Origin: Chloroflexota bacterium
Lineage (GTDB): Bacteria; Chloroflexota; Anaerolineae; Anaerolineales; Villigracilaceae
Reading direction: 5' to 3'
Length of the DNA: 64,000 nucleotides
Assembly: GCA_026390015.1 (NCBI GenBank)
Contig: JAPLGS010000141.1
Location: forward strand, 37,071 to 101,070
Shown here: in pieces, positions 52,750-62,936 of the stretch
Position numbering within the stretch: the stretch's first letter is position 1
Layout of the letters: each line of letters opens with the position of its first letter
Position numbers and translations under genes: made by a program
The notes under the pieces: generated by a model
Seen by the model: the letters and a program-made list of their open reading frames with translations, nothing else
Databases searched by the model: none
What the model was told of the DNA's origin: nothing

Positions 52750-53622
52750 ATGACCCTTAGCCGCAGAGATTTTTTCAAAGCCGCCGGGTTGGCAATTGGT
52801 GGCGCACTCATCACAGCAGGGCCTGCTCAAGCAAGCACAGGCGAAGCAGATCCGAACGAATATGCCGCGATGCTCTATGATGCGACCATGTGCGTAGGTT
52901 GCAATGCCTGCACCAACGCCTGCCGTCAATGGAATAAAACCACGGCGGAGCCGGATGCGAGATTGCTATACGACGCTCCCAAAGAACTCTCCGCTGATAC
53001 TTGGACAATGATCCAGTTGTATCAAGGTGAGTCTGAAACATCCTTTGTCAAACGACAGTGTATGCATTGTGTTTCTCCAGCCTGTGTCAGCGGATGCCCG
53101 GTGCAGGCGCTTCAAAAGACAGCGGAAGGCCCGGTTACATACGATCAGGAACGCTGTATCGGTTGTCGTTATTGCATGTACGCCTGTCCATTCCATATTC
53201 CGCGCTTTGAGTGGGGCACAGCTCAACTCCCGGTGATCGCCAAATGCACATTGTGCGCAGACCGGCTAAAAGATGGATTACAAACAGCCTGCGCAGAACG
53301 ATGCCCGACCAGTGCGCTCATCTTTGGAAAACGCGGCGACTTGATCGCGGACGCGGAAAAACGCATCAGCGAGAATCCTGCCCGTTACGTGGACCATCTA
53401 TATGGCAAGGATGATGCGGGCGGCACTTCCGTCATGTATCTTTCCGGAGTCCCATTTGAAAAATTGGGATTGGAAGACCTCGGCACGATGCCCATCCCAG
53501 AGATCAGTGAAGGGACTGCTAATATTCTTCTGCCCGGTATTTTAGTTGGCGGGCCGATTTTGTTGGGCATGATCCGCATGACCGCCAAGCGCGGTGGCTG
53601 GGAGGACACATGGCCGCTTTAA
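52750..53622 (+). CDS. hybA: Tat-exported ferredoxin-like electron-transfer subunit (HybA-like)
   Basis: 290 residues. Tat motif RRDFFK at 5-10 and signal to about 28 (PAQAS). Four [4Fe-4S] binding sets are visible: CVGCNACTNACRQW, CMHCVSPACVSGCP, CIGCRYCMYACPF and CTLCADRL with CAERCP. A C-terminal membrane helix is about 255-275 (ILLPGILVGGPILLGMI). It links the hydrogenase dimer to the NrfD-like membrane subunit. The order small subunit, HybA, HybB, large subunit, protease is that of E. coli hydrogenase 2. Confidence 0.92.
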   Translation: MTLSRRDFFKAAGLAIGGALITAGPAQASTGEADPNEYAAMLYDATMCVGCNACTNACRQWNKTTAEPDARLLYDAPKELSADTWTMIQLYQGESETSFVKRQCMHCVSPACVSGCPVQALQKTAEGPVTYDQERCIGCRYCMYACPFHIPRFEWGTAQLPVIAKCTLCADRLKDGLQTACAERCPTSALIFGKRGDLIADAEKRISENPARYVDHLYGKDDAGGTSVMYLSGVPFEKLGLEDLGTMPIPEISEGTANILLPGILVGGPILLGMIRMTAKRGGWEDTWPL

Positions 53623-54749
53623 CCCGATCGAATAAAAACAACATCCCGATTGCCTTCTGGCCCTTGCTGGCGCTGACATTGCTTGGTATCGGTCTTGCGA
53701 TCTACCGTCTTGTAGTTGGGCTTGGCGTTTCAACGAATATGAGCGATCATTATCCGTGGGGCATTTGGATCACGGTTGATCTTTTCCTCATCCCAGTTGC
53801 AGGCGCGGCTTTCACAATTTCACTGCTCTCGTATTTCCTTGGGCGTGAAGATTATCACTCCATCATTCGTCCTGCGGTTTTGGCTGGCTTCCTCGGCTAC
53901 TGTGTTGTAGGCGTGTTGCTCTTCCTCGACATCGGCCGCTGGCCTCAGTTTTACAACATCTTTGTGCCGGGCTACATCAACTTGCATTCCTTTCTTGAAG
54001 AAGTAAGTCTGTGCGTCACGTTGTACACGCTCATTCTTATTTTGGAGATCGCGCCAGTCTTTCTTGAGAAATGGGGTTACACAGTACCTATTCGCTGGAT
54101 ACAGCGCGGTATCTTTGTCATCGCTGGCGTGGGCATTGTACTTTCGATGCTGCATCAATCCTCGCTTGGTTCGATGTTCCTCTTGATGTCGCATAAACTG
54201 CATCCGCTTTGGTGGACGCCCGCCCTGCCGCTTTTGTTTTATTTGCAGGCTGTGTACACCGGGCTTGGCGCGACCGCAATTGCCGTAAAATTGATCTGGA
54301 AGGCGATGGGATTACCGATCGACCGTGTGCTTTTTCGGCGCATCGGCCAGGCGATGAGCATCAATTTGATGTTGTACGCCGCCATCAAAGTCGGTGATTG
54401 GATGGGCGCGGGTGAAATTCCACTACTTCTTAAACCTGATGCCTTTGGCTTTCTGGCTTGGTTCCAGTTCCTGATCGGTATCGTTCTACCGCTGGCGATT
54501 CTGCTTTCGAAACTGGTCGGACATACCTCAGGCCCATTTTGGGCGGGAGTATTCGCCTTAATCGGCACATTTATCGAACGTCTGGTCGTCTCGTGGATTG
54601 GTCTTGCTGAACCCAATCCGGTTTCATATGTTCCATCGTTTACCGAGGTTTTCATCACGATCGGAATGATCGCCGGCGGGGTGCTGGTTTACGGAGCGGT
54701 CGTTCGTTACTTCAAGCTGTTCCCGGACCCCGAGCATGCTCACGCCTGA
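53610..54749 (+). CDS. hybB: NrfD/HybB-type integral membrane quinone subunit
   Basis: 379 residues with about ten membrane helices and no heme-binding signature needed by this family. Recognisable parts are PLLALTLLGIGLAIYRL, SDHYPWGIWITVDLF and LHQSSLGSMFLLMSHKLHPLWWTP, the most conserved NrfD/PsrC block. It exchanges electrons with the quinone pool and may translocate protons. Its start overlaps the ferredoxin gene by 13 bases. Confidence 0.93.
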   Translation: MAALTRSNKNNIPIAFWPLLALTLLGIGLAIYRLVVGLGVSTNMSDHYPWGIWITVDLFLIPVAGAAFTISLLSYFLGREDYHSIIRPAVLAGFLGYCVVGVLLFLDIGRWPQFYNIFVPGYINLHSFLEEVSLCVTLYTLILILEIAPVFLEKWGYTVPIRWIQRGIFVIAGVGIVLSMLHQSSLGSMFLLMSHKLHPLWWTPALPLLFYLQAVYTGLGATAIAVKLIWKAMGLPIDRVLFRRIGQAMSINLMLYAAIKVGDWMGAGEIPLLLKPDAFGFLAWFQFLIGIVLPLAILLSKLVGHTSGPFWAGVFALIGTFIERLVVSWIGLAEPNPVSYVPSFTEVFITIGMIAGGVLVYGAVVRYFKLFPDPEHAHA

Positions 54750-54791
54750 AATTTTATATCAATCACTCCACCCTGAAGGAGACACACAACT

Positions 54792-56555
54792 ATGACAAGA
54801 ATAGCGATTGACCCCATTACCCGCATCGAAGGCCATCTGCGAATCGAGGTTCAAGTGGATGCTGGCGCTGTAACAAACGCCTGGGCGTCCAGTACTATGT
54901 TCCGAGGCATCGAGATCATCCTCAAAGGACGTGACCCGCGCGAAGCCTGGGTAATGACCCAGCGTATCTGCGGTGTCTGAACGACTGTACATGCACTCAG
55001 CTCCGTGCGAGCTGTCGAAAACGCCCTAGGAATTACCATCCCGAACAACGCGCGTATTTTGCGCAACATCATTGAAGGTATTCAGTACGTTCAAGATCAC
55101 GTTATCCACTTCTATCATTTACACGCGTTAGATTGGGTGGATGTGGTCAGTGCATTGGATGCGGACCCGGTCAAGACCTCAGAAATGGCTCAAGCTAATT
55201 CTGATTGGCCAAAATCCAGTGCCGATTATTTCCAAATCGTCAAAGATAAATTAGCCGGCTTCGTCAAGAGCGGACAGTTAGGCCCGTTCGCCAATGCCTA
55301 TTGGGGACATCCCGCCTACAAACTTCCACCTGAAGCGAATCTGATGGCTGTGGCGCATTACCTCGAAGCGTTGGATTGGCAGCGAGACGTCATCCGCGCA
55401 CATGCTTTGCTCGGCGCGAAGAATCCGCATTTGCAGACCTATCTTGTCGGCGGCATGGCTTCACCCATTGATCCGACCAGTCAGGCCGCCATCAACGCAG
55501 ATACGATTGCACAGTTGCTTGGAATGTTTGCCCGCGCCAAGGAATTTGTGGATAAAGTATATCTGCCAGACGTGCTGGCTGTCGCCCCGTTCTATCTGGA
55601 TTGGGCAGCGATCGGCGGCGGCGAAGGCAACTTCCTATCTTATGGAGATTTCCCCGGCGCTGATGGCGAGCAATGGTTGCCACAAGGTTTTATTCTCGGA
55701 AAAGATCTGAGTAAAGTTTATCCGCTCGATCAAAAGGATATTACCGAGCACGTCTCTCATTCCTGGTTCAAGTATGAAGATGAGACCAAAGGCTTGCATC
55801 CGTCAGTAGGCGAGACTGTCCCGAATTACACAGGACCGAAACCGCCCTACAAATTCCTTGAGACCGATCAAAAATACACATGGATGAAAGCTCCACGCTT
55901 AAAAGAACACGCCATGGAAGTTGGTCCGCTGGCTCGAATGCTGGTAGCTTATGCAAGCGGCCACAAACGGGTTGTGGAAACTGTGGACTATGTGCTTGGC
56001 GCATTGAGCAAAGCGGCGGGAACTCCCATCGGTGCCGGTGCCCTCTTCTCGACGCTGGGACGAACCGCTGCACGTTGTATTGAGACCGTCGTAGTTGCTG
56101 AAAAACTTGGCGACTGGACAAATGAATTAATCGCCAGCATTGCAAGCGGTGATACGAAAATTCACTCCGGCGCTGAGATGTGGGATCCTAAAAACTGGCC
56201 GGCCGAAGCACAAGGCTGGGGATTCACCGAAGCGCCGCGCGGCGCGTTGGGTCACTGGGTCAGTATCAAAGATACCAAGATCGCCAACTATCAGGCGATT
56301 GTGCCAAGCACATGGAACTGCTCACCGCGTGATGAAAAAGGCGTCCCCGGCCCGTATGAATCAGCGCTGATCGGCACTCCCATCGCTGACGAAAAAATGC
56401 CGCTGGAAGTATTACGCACCATCCACTCGTTTGACCCTTGTATGGCGTGCGGCGTGCATCTGCTGGATATAGAAGGTAATGAGATCAACCAGATCAGCCT
56501 TGACGCTGCCGACCAGTATAGTAATCCGCTGTTGAAAGTTCGCGGCGCCTGCTAA
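54792..56555 (+). CDS. hybC: [NiFe] hydrogenase large subunit with in-frame TGA at a nickel-site cysteine (possible selenocysteine)
   Basis: One continuous frame of 587 residues if TGA (54978-54980, codon 63) is decoded. It starts [16 protein letters not shown], and the first nickel motif reads R-I-C60-G-V-[TGA63]-T-T-V-H-A where family members have RICGVCxxxH. The sequence after the TGA ([14 protein letters not shown]) continues as in homologues. The second nickel motif DPC550-M-A-C553-G-V-H is intact, followed by a 31-residue tail to be removed after His556 by the protease encoded next. In known [NiFeSe] enzymes Sec replaces the first Cys of the second motif, not this one. A SECIS-like stem-loop lies 17 bases after the TGA. 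Sec insertion, nonsense mutation and sequencing error all remain open. An independent start at 55005 would lack half the active site and is unlikely. Confidence 0.85.
54998..55014 (+). promoter_or_regulatory. Candidate bacterial SECIS element
   Basis: CAGCTC-CGTGC-GAGCTG forms a 6-bp stem with a 5-base loop whose second base is G and which contains GU. The stem begins 17 bases after the TGA and the loop lies 23 bases after it, within the range used for bacterial SECIS elements. It is inside the hydrogenase coding region, so codon constraints could also produce it by chance. Confidence 0.45.
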
Positions 56556-57046
56556 TGTTTGAAAGGCCTGCTTTCAAAACCCTCGTACTAGGTGTTGGCA
56601 ATAAGCTAATGTCGGACGAGGGCGTGGGGGTGCATGTAATCGAGCGTTTGTCAGCAGGCTATGGTATACCAAAAGAGATCCAGCTCCTAGACGGGGGTAC
56701 GCTAGGAATGGATCTCTTGTATTACCTTGAAGGCATCGAGAATCTCCTGCTGGTAGATGCGGTGGAAACACACAAAGAACCCGGTACGATCATTCGACTC
56801 GAAGATGACGAAGTGCCCGCTTTTCTCGCGATGAAGATTTCTCCGCACCAGATCGGCGTCCCTGATATGCTGGCCGCCGCGAGATTCAAAGATCTTTATC
56901 CGAAGAGACTCGTTCTATGGGGCATTCAACCAGAGTTAATGGAAATTGGCCTGGAACTATCTCCGCTGATCGAATCCAAAATGGATCAACTTGTGAGCAA
57001 TATGGTTGAGCAATTAAAAGCCTGGGGACACGCCGTAACTCCTTAA
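56555..57046 (+). CDS. hybD: Hydrogenase maturation protease (HybD/HyaD-type)
   Basis: 163 residues. Starts LVLGVGNKLMSDEGVGVHVIERL (Glu and Asp nickel-sensing positions in SDEGVG), then LLDGGTLGMDLLYYLEG and the His region KISPHQIGVPDML. It removes the C-terminal tail of the large subunit after nickel insertion. Its ATG overlaps the large-subunit TAA by one base. It follows the hydrogenase genes, so the operon encodes its own specific protease. Confidence 0.94.
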   Translation: MFERPAFKTLVLGVGNKLMSDEGVGVHVIERLSAGYGIPKEIQLLDGGTLGMDLLYYLEGIENLLLVDAVETHKEPGTIIRLEDDEVPAFLAMKISPHQIGVPDMLAAARFKDLYPKRLVLWGIQPELMEIGLELSPLIESKMDQLVSNMVEQLKAWGHAVTP

Positions 57047-57072
57047 TCCAATCTAAATATTTACCTAATTTT

Positions 57073-57107
57073 GAGGAAAGTTATCCATTAATACGGTGAC
57101 TTTCCTC
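57073..57107. terminator. Hairpin between the hydrogenase and hyp gene groups
   Basis: GAGGAAAGT and ACTTTCCTC form a 9-bp stem with a 17-base loop in the 106-base gap. There is no clear U-run after it, so it may be a weak terminator or a processing site between structural and maturation genes. Confidence 0.45.
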
Positions 57108-57152
57108 ACTTATTTATTGGGCAGAATAAAAGTTTAATTACATTCAGAATCT

Positions 57153-57494
57153 ATGCATGAATTAGTTGTAACTCAAAGCATCCTTGACATATCCCTGCGT
57201 CACGCACAGAAAGCTGGTGCAGAAAAGATCACAGGTATTAATTTGGTGATCGGTGAATTCGCGTCCATAGTGGATGACTCGGTCCAATTTTATTGGGAAC
57301 TGTATGCCCAAGGGACCATCGCGCAAAATGCGCAGCTTCATTTCGAGCGCATCGCCGGCGAAATGACCTGTACCAACTGCAAACTTTCCTTCCATCCCAA
57401 AGACACTGACTTTGCATGCCCCGATTGTAAAAGTGAATTTGTGCAGATCACCAAAGGTGATGAGTTTCGAGTGGAAAGTATTGATGTTGAATAA
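57153..57494 (+). CDS. hypA: Hydrogenase nickel chaperone HypA
   Basis: 113 residues. It starts MHE (His2 binds nickel). The zinc site is formed by CTNC and CPDC in the C-terminal half. It delivers nickel to the large subunit together with HypB, whose gene follows after 12 bases. First gene of a hypABFCDE set. Confidence 0.94.
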   Translation: MHELVVTQSILDISLRHAQKAGAEKITGINLVIGEFASIVDDSVQFYWELYAQGTIAQNAQLHFERIAGEMTCTNCKLSFHPKDTDFACPDCKSEFVQITKGDEFRVESIDVE

Positions 57495-57506
57495 CTGGAG
57501 TTTCTC

Positions 57507-58169
57507 ATGACCATACGCGTTCCCATTGTTGAAAATATCCTTAATGCCAATGATCATTTGGCAGTGGAGAATAACTCTCGCCTTGAATCTGCGGGAGTAT
57601 ATTCCATTAATATCATGGCTTCGCCTGGTGCGGGCAAAACCTCGCTGATCGAGCAAACTCTGCCGCGCTTGAAAGATAAACTGCGCGTGGCTGTTGTGGA
57701 TGGCGACATTGCCACTTCCATTGACGCTGACCGCGCTGCGAATGCCGGCGCTCAAGCCGCGATCCAGATCAACACAGGCGGCGATTGTCATCTTGACGCT
57801 GTCATGCTGCGCGGCGCACTCGAACAACTGGACCTGACGCAATTTGACCTGCTTATCGTTGAGAACGTGGGCAACCTCGTCTGTCCGGCCAGTTTCAAAC
57901 TCGGCACTCACAAGTCCATCTTGATCGCTTCCATCCCTGAAGGCGACGATAAACCCTATAAATACCCCGGCATGTATCGGGGCGTTGACGCTTTGGTCAT
58001 CAACAAAATAGATCTTCTGCCATACGTTCCCTTCAAAATGGATTACTTCGAGCGCGGTGTCGAAGTGTTGAATCCGGGTGTGGTGACATTTCCATTATCA
58101 GCCAAAACAGGCGAAGGCATGGATGCCTGGACTAACTGGTTGGTTGAACAAGTAAAGAGTAAACGATAA
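57507..58169 (+). CDS. hypB: Hydrogenase nickel-insertion GTPase HypB
   Basis: 220 residues, a short form without the N-terminal histidine-rich nickel-storage stretch. P-loop ASPGAGKTSL near residue 36, VVDGDIATSIDADR, NTGGDCHLDA (metal-site Cys and His), ENVGNLVCPA and the NKIDLLPY base-recognition motif. It hydrolyses GTP to drive nickel insertion with HypA. Confidence 0.95.
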   Translation: MTIRVPIVENILNANDHLAVENNSRLESAGVYSINIMASPGAGKTSLIEQTLPRLKDKLRVAVVDGDIATSIDADRAANAGAQAAIQINTGGDCHLDAVMLRGALEQLDLTQFDLLIVENVGNLVCPASFKLGTHKSILIASIPEGDDKPYKYPGMYRGVDALVINKIDLLPYVPFKMDYFERGVEVLNPGVVTFPLSAKTGEGMDAWTNWLVEQVKSKR

Positions 58170-58171
58170 AA

Positions 58172-60523
58172 GTGATCATTGCAAAGCATATCCATGTGAC
58201 AGGCGTTGTGCAGGGCGTTGGCTTCCGTCCATTTGTGCATGGACTGGCAACCCGCCATGATCTGCGCGGCTGGGTATGCAACACTTCAGCAGGCGTGGAA
58301 ATTCATATTGAAGGCGAAGCAGAAAATATTCAGGCGGTTATCGAAAATTTATCTGCCGAGAAACCTCCGCTCGCCATTCTTGACCAGATAAAAATAACAG
58401 AAGTTCCAACAGAAAACTTTACAGCCTTCAACATTCAACCTTCAACACAAATTGAAGGCGCCTTCCAACCCATTTCTCCCGATGTGGCCATTTGCGCAGA
58501 TTGCGAACGCGAGATGCTGGACCCGAACGATCGGCGTTATTTGTATCCCTTCATCAATTGCACCAATTGCGGGCCGCGCTTTACGATCATTAAAAATCTG
58601 CCGTATGACCGACTCTCGACCACAATGGCGGAATTTCCGATGTGTGATGCCTGCCGCGCCGAATATGAAGATCCACTCGATCGCCGCTTCCATGCCCAGC
58701 CGATAGCGTGTCCTGATTGCGGACCTTTTGTTCAACTGAGAAATTCATCGAACAGTTCATCTTACGTTTCAAGTATTGATCTGCGCTTATCCGCGATCCT
58801 AAAAACAAGACAACTTTTACACGAAGGTAAAATTGTTGCAGTAAAGGGTTTGGGAGGATTTCACCTGGCATGTGACGCATCCAACGCAAATGCGGTGGAA
58901 GAGCTGCGAAGTAGAAAAGGTCGTGCGGGCAAACCTTTTGCGTTGATGTTCGCCGACATAAACGAGATTCAAAATTATTGCGAGATCAATGAGGCAGAAC
59001 TTGCCTTGCTGAGAGGGCACGAAAAACCGATCGTATTATTGAACGCGTGGGAAGAAAATAAAATCGCCAAAAATGCTGCGCCTCTAATGGATACGCTTGG
59101 CGTAATGCTGGCTTACACGCCGTTGCACCATCTTCTGCTAAACCAAACCGATCCCATGCTCGCCAAACAACCTGCGCCATCCTTATTAATAATGACCAGC
59201 GGAAACTTCAGTGAGGAACCAATTGCAATCGATAATGAAGATGCGCTTGAAAGACTTGCGCCGATCGCAGATGCATTCCTTTTGCATAACCGAACCATTC
59301 ACATTCGCTGTGATGATTCGGTGGTTAGAGTTGATAGTCAAAGATCGAAGGTGGAAGGTCAACCGACTTTTGATTATCGGCCTTCGACAATTTATCTAAG
59401 ACGTTCACGATCTTATGCACCCTACCCTGTTGCATTGCCGTTTGATTCAAAACCAACGCTGGCAGTCGGTGGCGAATTGAAAAACACTTTTTGTCTCACG
59501 CGAGATCGATACGCATTCCTGAGTCAACACATTGGCGATATGGAAAATGCCGAAGTCTATGAATCATTTGAACAAAATATCGAACATCTTTCGCGTTTGT
59601 TTTGCGTCCAGCCTGAGATCATCGCTTATGACATGCATCCAAATTATTTCACAACACAATGGGCGTTATGGTCGCAGCGATCAAACCCCGATACTAAATT
59701 CGTTACAATTCAACACCATCATGCGCACATCGCAGCCTGCATGGCAGATAATAAATTGGACGACCGCCAACTGATCGGCCTGTCATTTGATGGAACCGGA
59801 TACGGAACAGACGGCGCGATCTGGGGCGGAGAAGTACTACTCGCTTCTTACGCAGACTTTGAGCGGATTGCTCACCTTGAATATTTGCCACTGCCCGGCG
59901 GCGACTCTGCCACCCAAAATCCGTGGCGAATTGCAGTGGGTTATGCTGAATCGCTGGGACTCGATATTGGAAATTTGCCATTTCTGGAACCCATTGACTC
60001 GCAAACTGTGGAAATTGTCCGCAAGCAGGTGCAAAAGAAATTGAATACGCCGCAAACTTCGAGCATGGGACGTCTCTTCGACGCGATCAGTTCACTGATC
60101 GGGATCAGGAATCAGGTCACGTATGAAGCGCAAGCTGCCATCGAGATGGAAATTCTGTCAAAGAGATTCATCAGCACAACGAATCCATATACCTTTGAAA
60201 TGGAGAATGAAATCATTCGAGTCGGAGAGCTGCTTAAGCAGATCATTCAGGATGTGAAGTCCGATCAAAAAGTTGGAATTATCGCCGCCCGTTTTCACCA
60301 TACCGTGTGCGCGATGGCAGTTGAGGCCAGCAGGAGAGTTCGCCAAAAAACAAAAATAAATGAAGTGGCGCTCTCGGGTGGCGTTTGGCAAAACCAAACT
60401 CTGCTTGACCTTACGCGCTCAAGTTTATTGCGCGAAAATTTTGTCGTTTATACTCATCAACAAACTCCTGCCAATGACGGCGGACTCGCGCTCGGGCAGG
60501 CGGCGATCGCCAATTTTCAATAG
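58172..60523 (+). CDS. hypF: Carbamoyltransferase HypF
   Basis: 783 residues, GTG start two bases after the hypB stop. Domain order: acylphosphatase (GVVQGVGFRPFVHGL, about 10-90), two zinc fingers (CADCEREML...CTNCGPRF and CDACRAEY...CPDCGPF, about 108-190), YrdC-like (KGLGGFHLACDA, about 210-390) and a Kae1-like C-terminal domain (QHHHAHIAACMAD, SFDGTGYGTDGAIWGGE, LSGGVWQN). It transfers carbamoyl from carbamoyl phosphate to the HypE cysteine for cyanide ligand synthesis. Length is normal. Confidence 0.96.
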   Translation: MIIAKHIHVTGVVQGVGFRPFVHGLATRHDLRGWVCNTSAGVEIHIEGEAENIQAVIENLSAEKPPLAILDQIKITEVPTENFTAFNIQPSTQIEGAFQPISPDVAICADCEREMLDPNDRRYLYPFINCTNCGPRFTIIKNLPYDRLSTTMAEFPMCDACRAEYEDPLDRRFHAQPIACPDCGPFVQLRNSSNSSSYVSSIDLRLSAILKTRQLLHEGKIVAVKGLGGFHLACDASNANAVEELRSRKGRAGKPFALMFADINEIQNYCEINEAELALLRGHEKPIVLLNAWEENKIAKNAAPLMDTLGVMLAYTPLHHLLLNQTDPMLAKQPAPSLLIMTSGNFSEEPIAIDNEDALERLAPIADAFLLHNRTIHIRCDDSVVRVDSQRSKVEGQPTFDYRPSTIYLRRSRSYAPYPVALPFDSKPTLAVGGELKNTFCLTRDRYAFLSQHIGDMENAEVYESFEQNIEHLSRLFCVQPEIIAYDMHPNYFTTQWALWSQRSNPDTKFVTIQHHHAHIAACMADNKLDDRQLIGLSFDGTGYGTDGAIWGGEVLLASYADFERIAHLEYLPLPGGDSATQNPWRIAVGYAESLGLDIGNLPFLEPIDSQTVEIVRKQVQKKLNTPQTSSMGRLFDAISSLIGIRNQVTYEAQAAIEMEILSKRFISTTNPYTFEMENEIIRVGELLKQIIQDVKSDQKVGIIAARFHHTVCAMAVEASRRVRQKTKINEVALSGGVWQNQTLLDLTRSSLLRENFVVYTHQQTPANDGGLALGQAAIANFQ

Positions 60524-60538
60524 AGATGGAGGTATCTC

Positions 60539-60796
60539 ATGTGTCTCAGTATCCCCGGCAAGATCACGGAAGTTTACGAAGATGGTTCGCTCATCATGGG
60601 CAAAGTGGATTTCGGCGGTGTCCTCAAAGAAGTGTGCCTTGACTACGTGCCAGAAGCGCAGACGGGGCAGTATGTCTTGATCCACGTTGGTTTCGCCATC
60701 AGCGTTTTAGATGAAGACGAAGCGATGGCGCGCATGGATTTGCTGCGCGAGATCGAGAGTTTTGAAGAAGAATTAAACCCCGATGAAATACGTTGA
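60539..60796 (+). CDS. hypC: Hydrogenase maturation chaperone HypC
   Basis: 85 residues. Starts MCLSIPGKI with the essential Cys2, and continues [32 protein letters not shown], the OB-fold core. It carries the Fe(CN)2CO unit from HypD to the large subunit. GGAGG lies eight bases before the ATG; its end overlaps the hypD start by 14 bases. Confidence 0.96.
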   Translation: MCLSIPGKITEVYEDGSLIMGKVDFGGVLKEVCLDYVPEAQTGQYVLIHVGFAISVLDEDEAMARMDLLREIESFEEELNPDEIR

Positions 60797-61886
60797 CGAA
60801 TACCGCGACCCCGCGCAAGTAAAATCTTTGCTTGAAGAGATCGCTAAAATAGTCAGCCGCCCATGGACGTTGATGGAAATTTGCGGCGGACAAACTCACG
60901 CTTTCCTTCATCATGGCCTCGACGATATGCTGCCGGGTGAAATCGAATTAGTGCATGGGCCAGGCTGCCCCGTTTGCGTAACTCCGCTTGAGCAGATTGA
61001 TCGCGCACTGGCAATCGCTGCTCGTCCGGAAGTTATCTTCACATCCTACGGCGATATGCTGCGCGTGCCCGGCTCGACTGTTGACCTGTTCAATGTGCGC
61101 GCCAAAGGCGGGGATGTGCGCGTGGTGTATTCTCCGCTTGAATCGTTGAAGATCGCGCAAGCTAATCCTGATAAACAAGTTGTCTTTTTCGCGATCGGTT
61201 TTGAAACCACCGCGCCCGCCAACGCGATGGCTGTCCTGCAGGCGCAAAAACAAAATATAAAAAACTTTTCCGTGGTGGTCTCGCATGTGTGCGTTCCGCC
61301 CGCCATGGAAGCTATTTTAAGTTCAAAGCATAATCGCGTGCAAGCCTATCTCGCGGCGGGACATGTCTGCGCGGTGATGGGATATCACGAATATCCACCG
61401 ATCGCCGAGAAATATAAAGTACCAATCGTGGTCACGGGTTTTGAGCCAGTGGATTTGTTGCGCGGCGTATTGACGGCGATAAAGCAATTGGAAGCGGGTA
61501 AAGCTGAAGTTGAGAATGCTTATGAACGCGCCGTGACCTTGGAAGGAAATTTGCCCGCGCAAAAAGTTATCAATACTGTCTTGCAGCCTGTAGATCGAAA
61601 GTGGCGCGGCATTGGAATGATCCCCAAGAGCGGCTGGGGCTTGCGCCCGGAATTTGAATCCTTCGATGCAGAAACGCGTTTTTCTGTCGGCGAGATCGTC
61701 ACACAAGAATCACCGTTATGTATTGCGGGAGAAATTCTGCAAGGAATTCAGAAACCGCCGCAATGCTCAGCGTTTGGAAAAGAATGTACGCCATCAACCC
61801 CACTCGGCGCGCCGATGGTTTCTGCGGAAGGCGCGTGCTCGGCTTATTATCGCTATCACCGCGAGGCTGTTTTTCATGAAAGATGA
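60783..61886 (+). CDS. hypD: Hydrogenase maturation protein HypD
   Basis: 367 residues. Key blocks are [20 protein letters not shown] (catalytic Cys near residue 38), [11 protein letters not shown], the [10 protein letters not shown] stretch and a C-terminal [4Fe-4S] region with cysteines in [17 protein letters not shown] and GACSAYY. It assembles the iron-cyanide-CO centre with HypC and HypE. Overlaps the HypE start by 11 bases. Confidence 0.96.
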   Translation: MKYVDEYRDPAQVKSLLEEIAKIVSRPWTLMEICGGQTHAFLHHGLDDMLPGEIELVHGPGCPVCVTPLEQIDRALAIAARPEVIFTSYGDMLRVPGSTVDLFNVRAKGGDVRVVYSPLESLKIAQANPDKQVVFFAIGFETTAPANAMAVLQAQKQNIKNFSVVVSHVCVPPAMEAILSSKHNRVQAYLAAGHVCAVMGYHEYPPIAEKYKVPIVVTGFEPVDLLRGVLTAIKQLEAGKAEVENAYERAVTLEGNLPAQKVINTVLQPVDRKWRGIGMIPKSGWGLRPEFESFDAETRFSVGEIVTQESPLCIAGEILQGIQKPPQCSAFGKECTPSTPLGAPMVSAEGACSAYYRYHREAVFHER

Positions 61887-62931
61887 ATTTGATTTCGAAG
61901 GCTACACCTGTCCTGTTCCGATCAAGCCAAATGATACCGTAGTGCTTGGCCACGGTTCTGGCGGACGATTGAGTCACGACCTGATCAACAGACTCTTCCT
62001 GCCTGAGTTGGGCAAAGCCGCGCCGCGCGCATTGGACGACTCAGCGATCGTGAATATCAACGGGCAACGACTCGCGCTGACAACTGACTCACACGTTGTC
62101 TCACCGCTCTTCTTCCCCGGTGGAGATATTGGCCGCCTCGCGATCTGCGGTACGGTCAATGATCTGGCGATGGTGGGAGCTAAACCCATCGCGCTTACTT
62201 GTGGATTTGTTATAGAAGAAGGATTGTCGTTTGAGATTTTGCAGCGCGTGGTTCAATCTATGCGTGATTCAGCGGCGGAAGCGGGCGTCTACATCGCGGC
62301 GGGTGATACGAAGGTTGTCCAAAAAGGCGGCGCGGACAAACTCTTTATCAATACCGCCGGCATTGGATTTGTTGAATCTACGATCAATATTTCCGGCGCA
62401 AACGCGCGAGTGGATGATGTGATCATCATCTCCGGCACACTGGGTGATCACGGCATCGCGGTCATGTCTGCGCGAGAAGGATTAAATTTTGAAACCGATT
62501 TGAAATCAGATGTCGCGCCGCTCAATCATCTTATCGCGGCGATGATCCAGGCCGGCGAGATCCATGTACTGCGTGATCCAACTCGCGGCGGACTGGCCAC
62601 TACCTTAAATGAAATTGCAATTCAATCAAATCTCACTGTTGAATTGCAGGAGACTGCGCTGCCTGTCAAGCCACAAGTGCACGCTGCCTGTGAAATGCTT
62701 GGCTTTGATCCGCTGTATGTTGCCAATGAAGGGAAATTGGTTGCATTTGTCAAAGCCGAAGATGCCGAAAAAATCCTTTCGGTCATGCACCAGACCAGAT
62801 ACGGGGAAGAGGCGGTCATCATTGGCAAAGTCGTCCAAACAAAAAATCCGCACGTCAGGTTGCGGACTGCAATCGGGGGAACTCGTTTGATCGATATGTT
62901 GCCCGGGGAAATGCTTCCGCGAATTTGTTAA
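61876..62931 (+). CDS. hypE: Hydrogenase maturation protein HypE
   Basis: 351 residues from the ATG at 61876; the longer open frame upstream only shadows hypD. The PurM-like fold starts with [14 protein letters not shown], then [22 protein letters not shown] (ATP site) and [15 protein letters not shown]. It ends PRIC, whose last Cys accepts carbamoyl from HypF and is dehydrated to thiocyanate, the cyanide donor. Complete hyp set closes here. Confidence 0.95.
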   Translation: MKDEFDFEGYTCPVPIKPNDTVVLGHGSGGRLSHDLINRLFLPELGKAAPRALDDSAIVNINGQRLALTTDSHVVSPLFFPGGDIGRLAICGTVNDLAMVGAKPIALTCGFVIEEGLSFEILQRVVQSMRDSAAEAGVYIAAGDTKVVQKGGADKLFINTAGIGFVESTINISGANARVDDVIIISGTLGDHGIAVMSAREGLNFETDLKSDVAPLNHLIAAMIQAGEIHVLRDPTRGGLATTLNEIAIQSNLTVELQETALPVKPQVHAACEMLGFDPLYVANEGKLVAFVKAEDAEKILSVMHQTRYGEEAVIIGKVVQTKNPHVRLRTAIGGTRLIDMLPGEMLPRIC

Positions 62932-62936
62932 TATGA

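Noticed and set aside
54981-56555. Hydrogenase large subunit starting at the GTG at 55005 as a separate gene
   Set aside because: It would lack the first nickel motif and the conserved N-terminus, which are encoded in the same frame just upstream of a single TGA.
61654-61875. 74-residue N-terminal extension of HypE
   Set aside because: It lies wholly inside hypD in another frame and has no HypE similarity; the ATG at 61876 fits the family.
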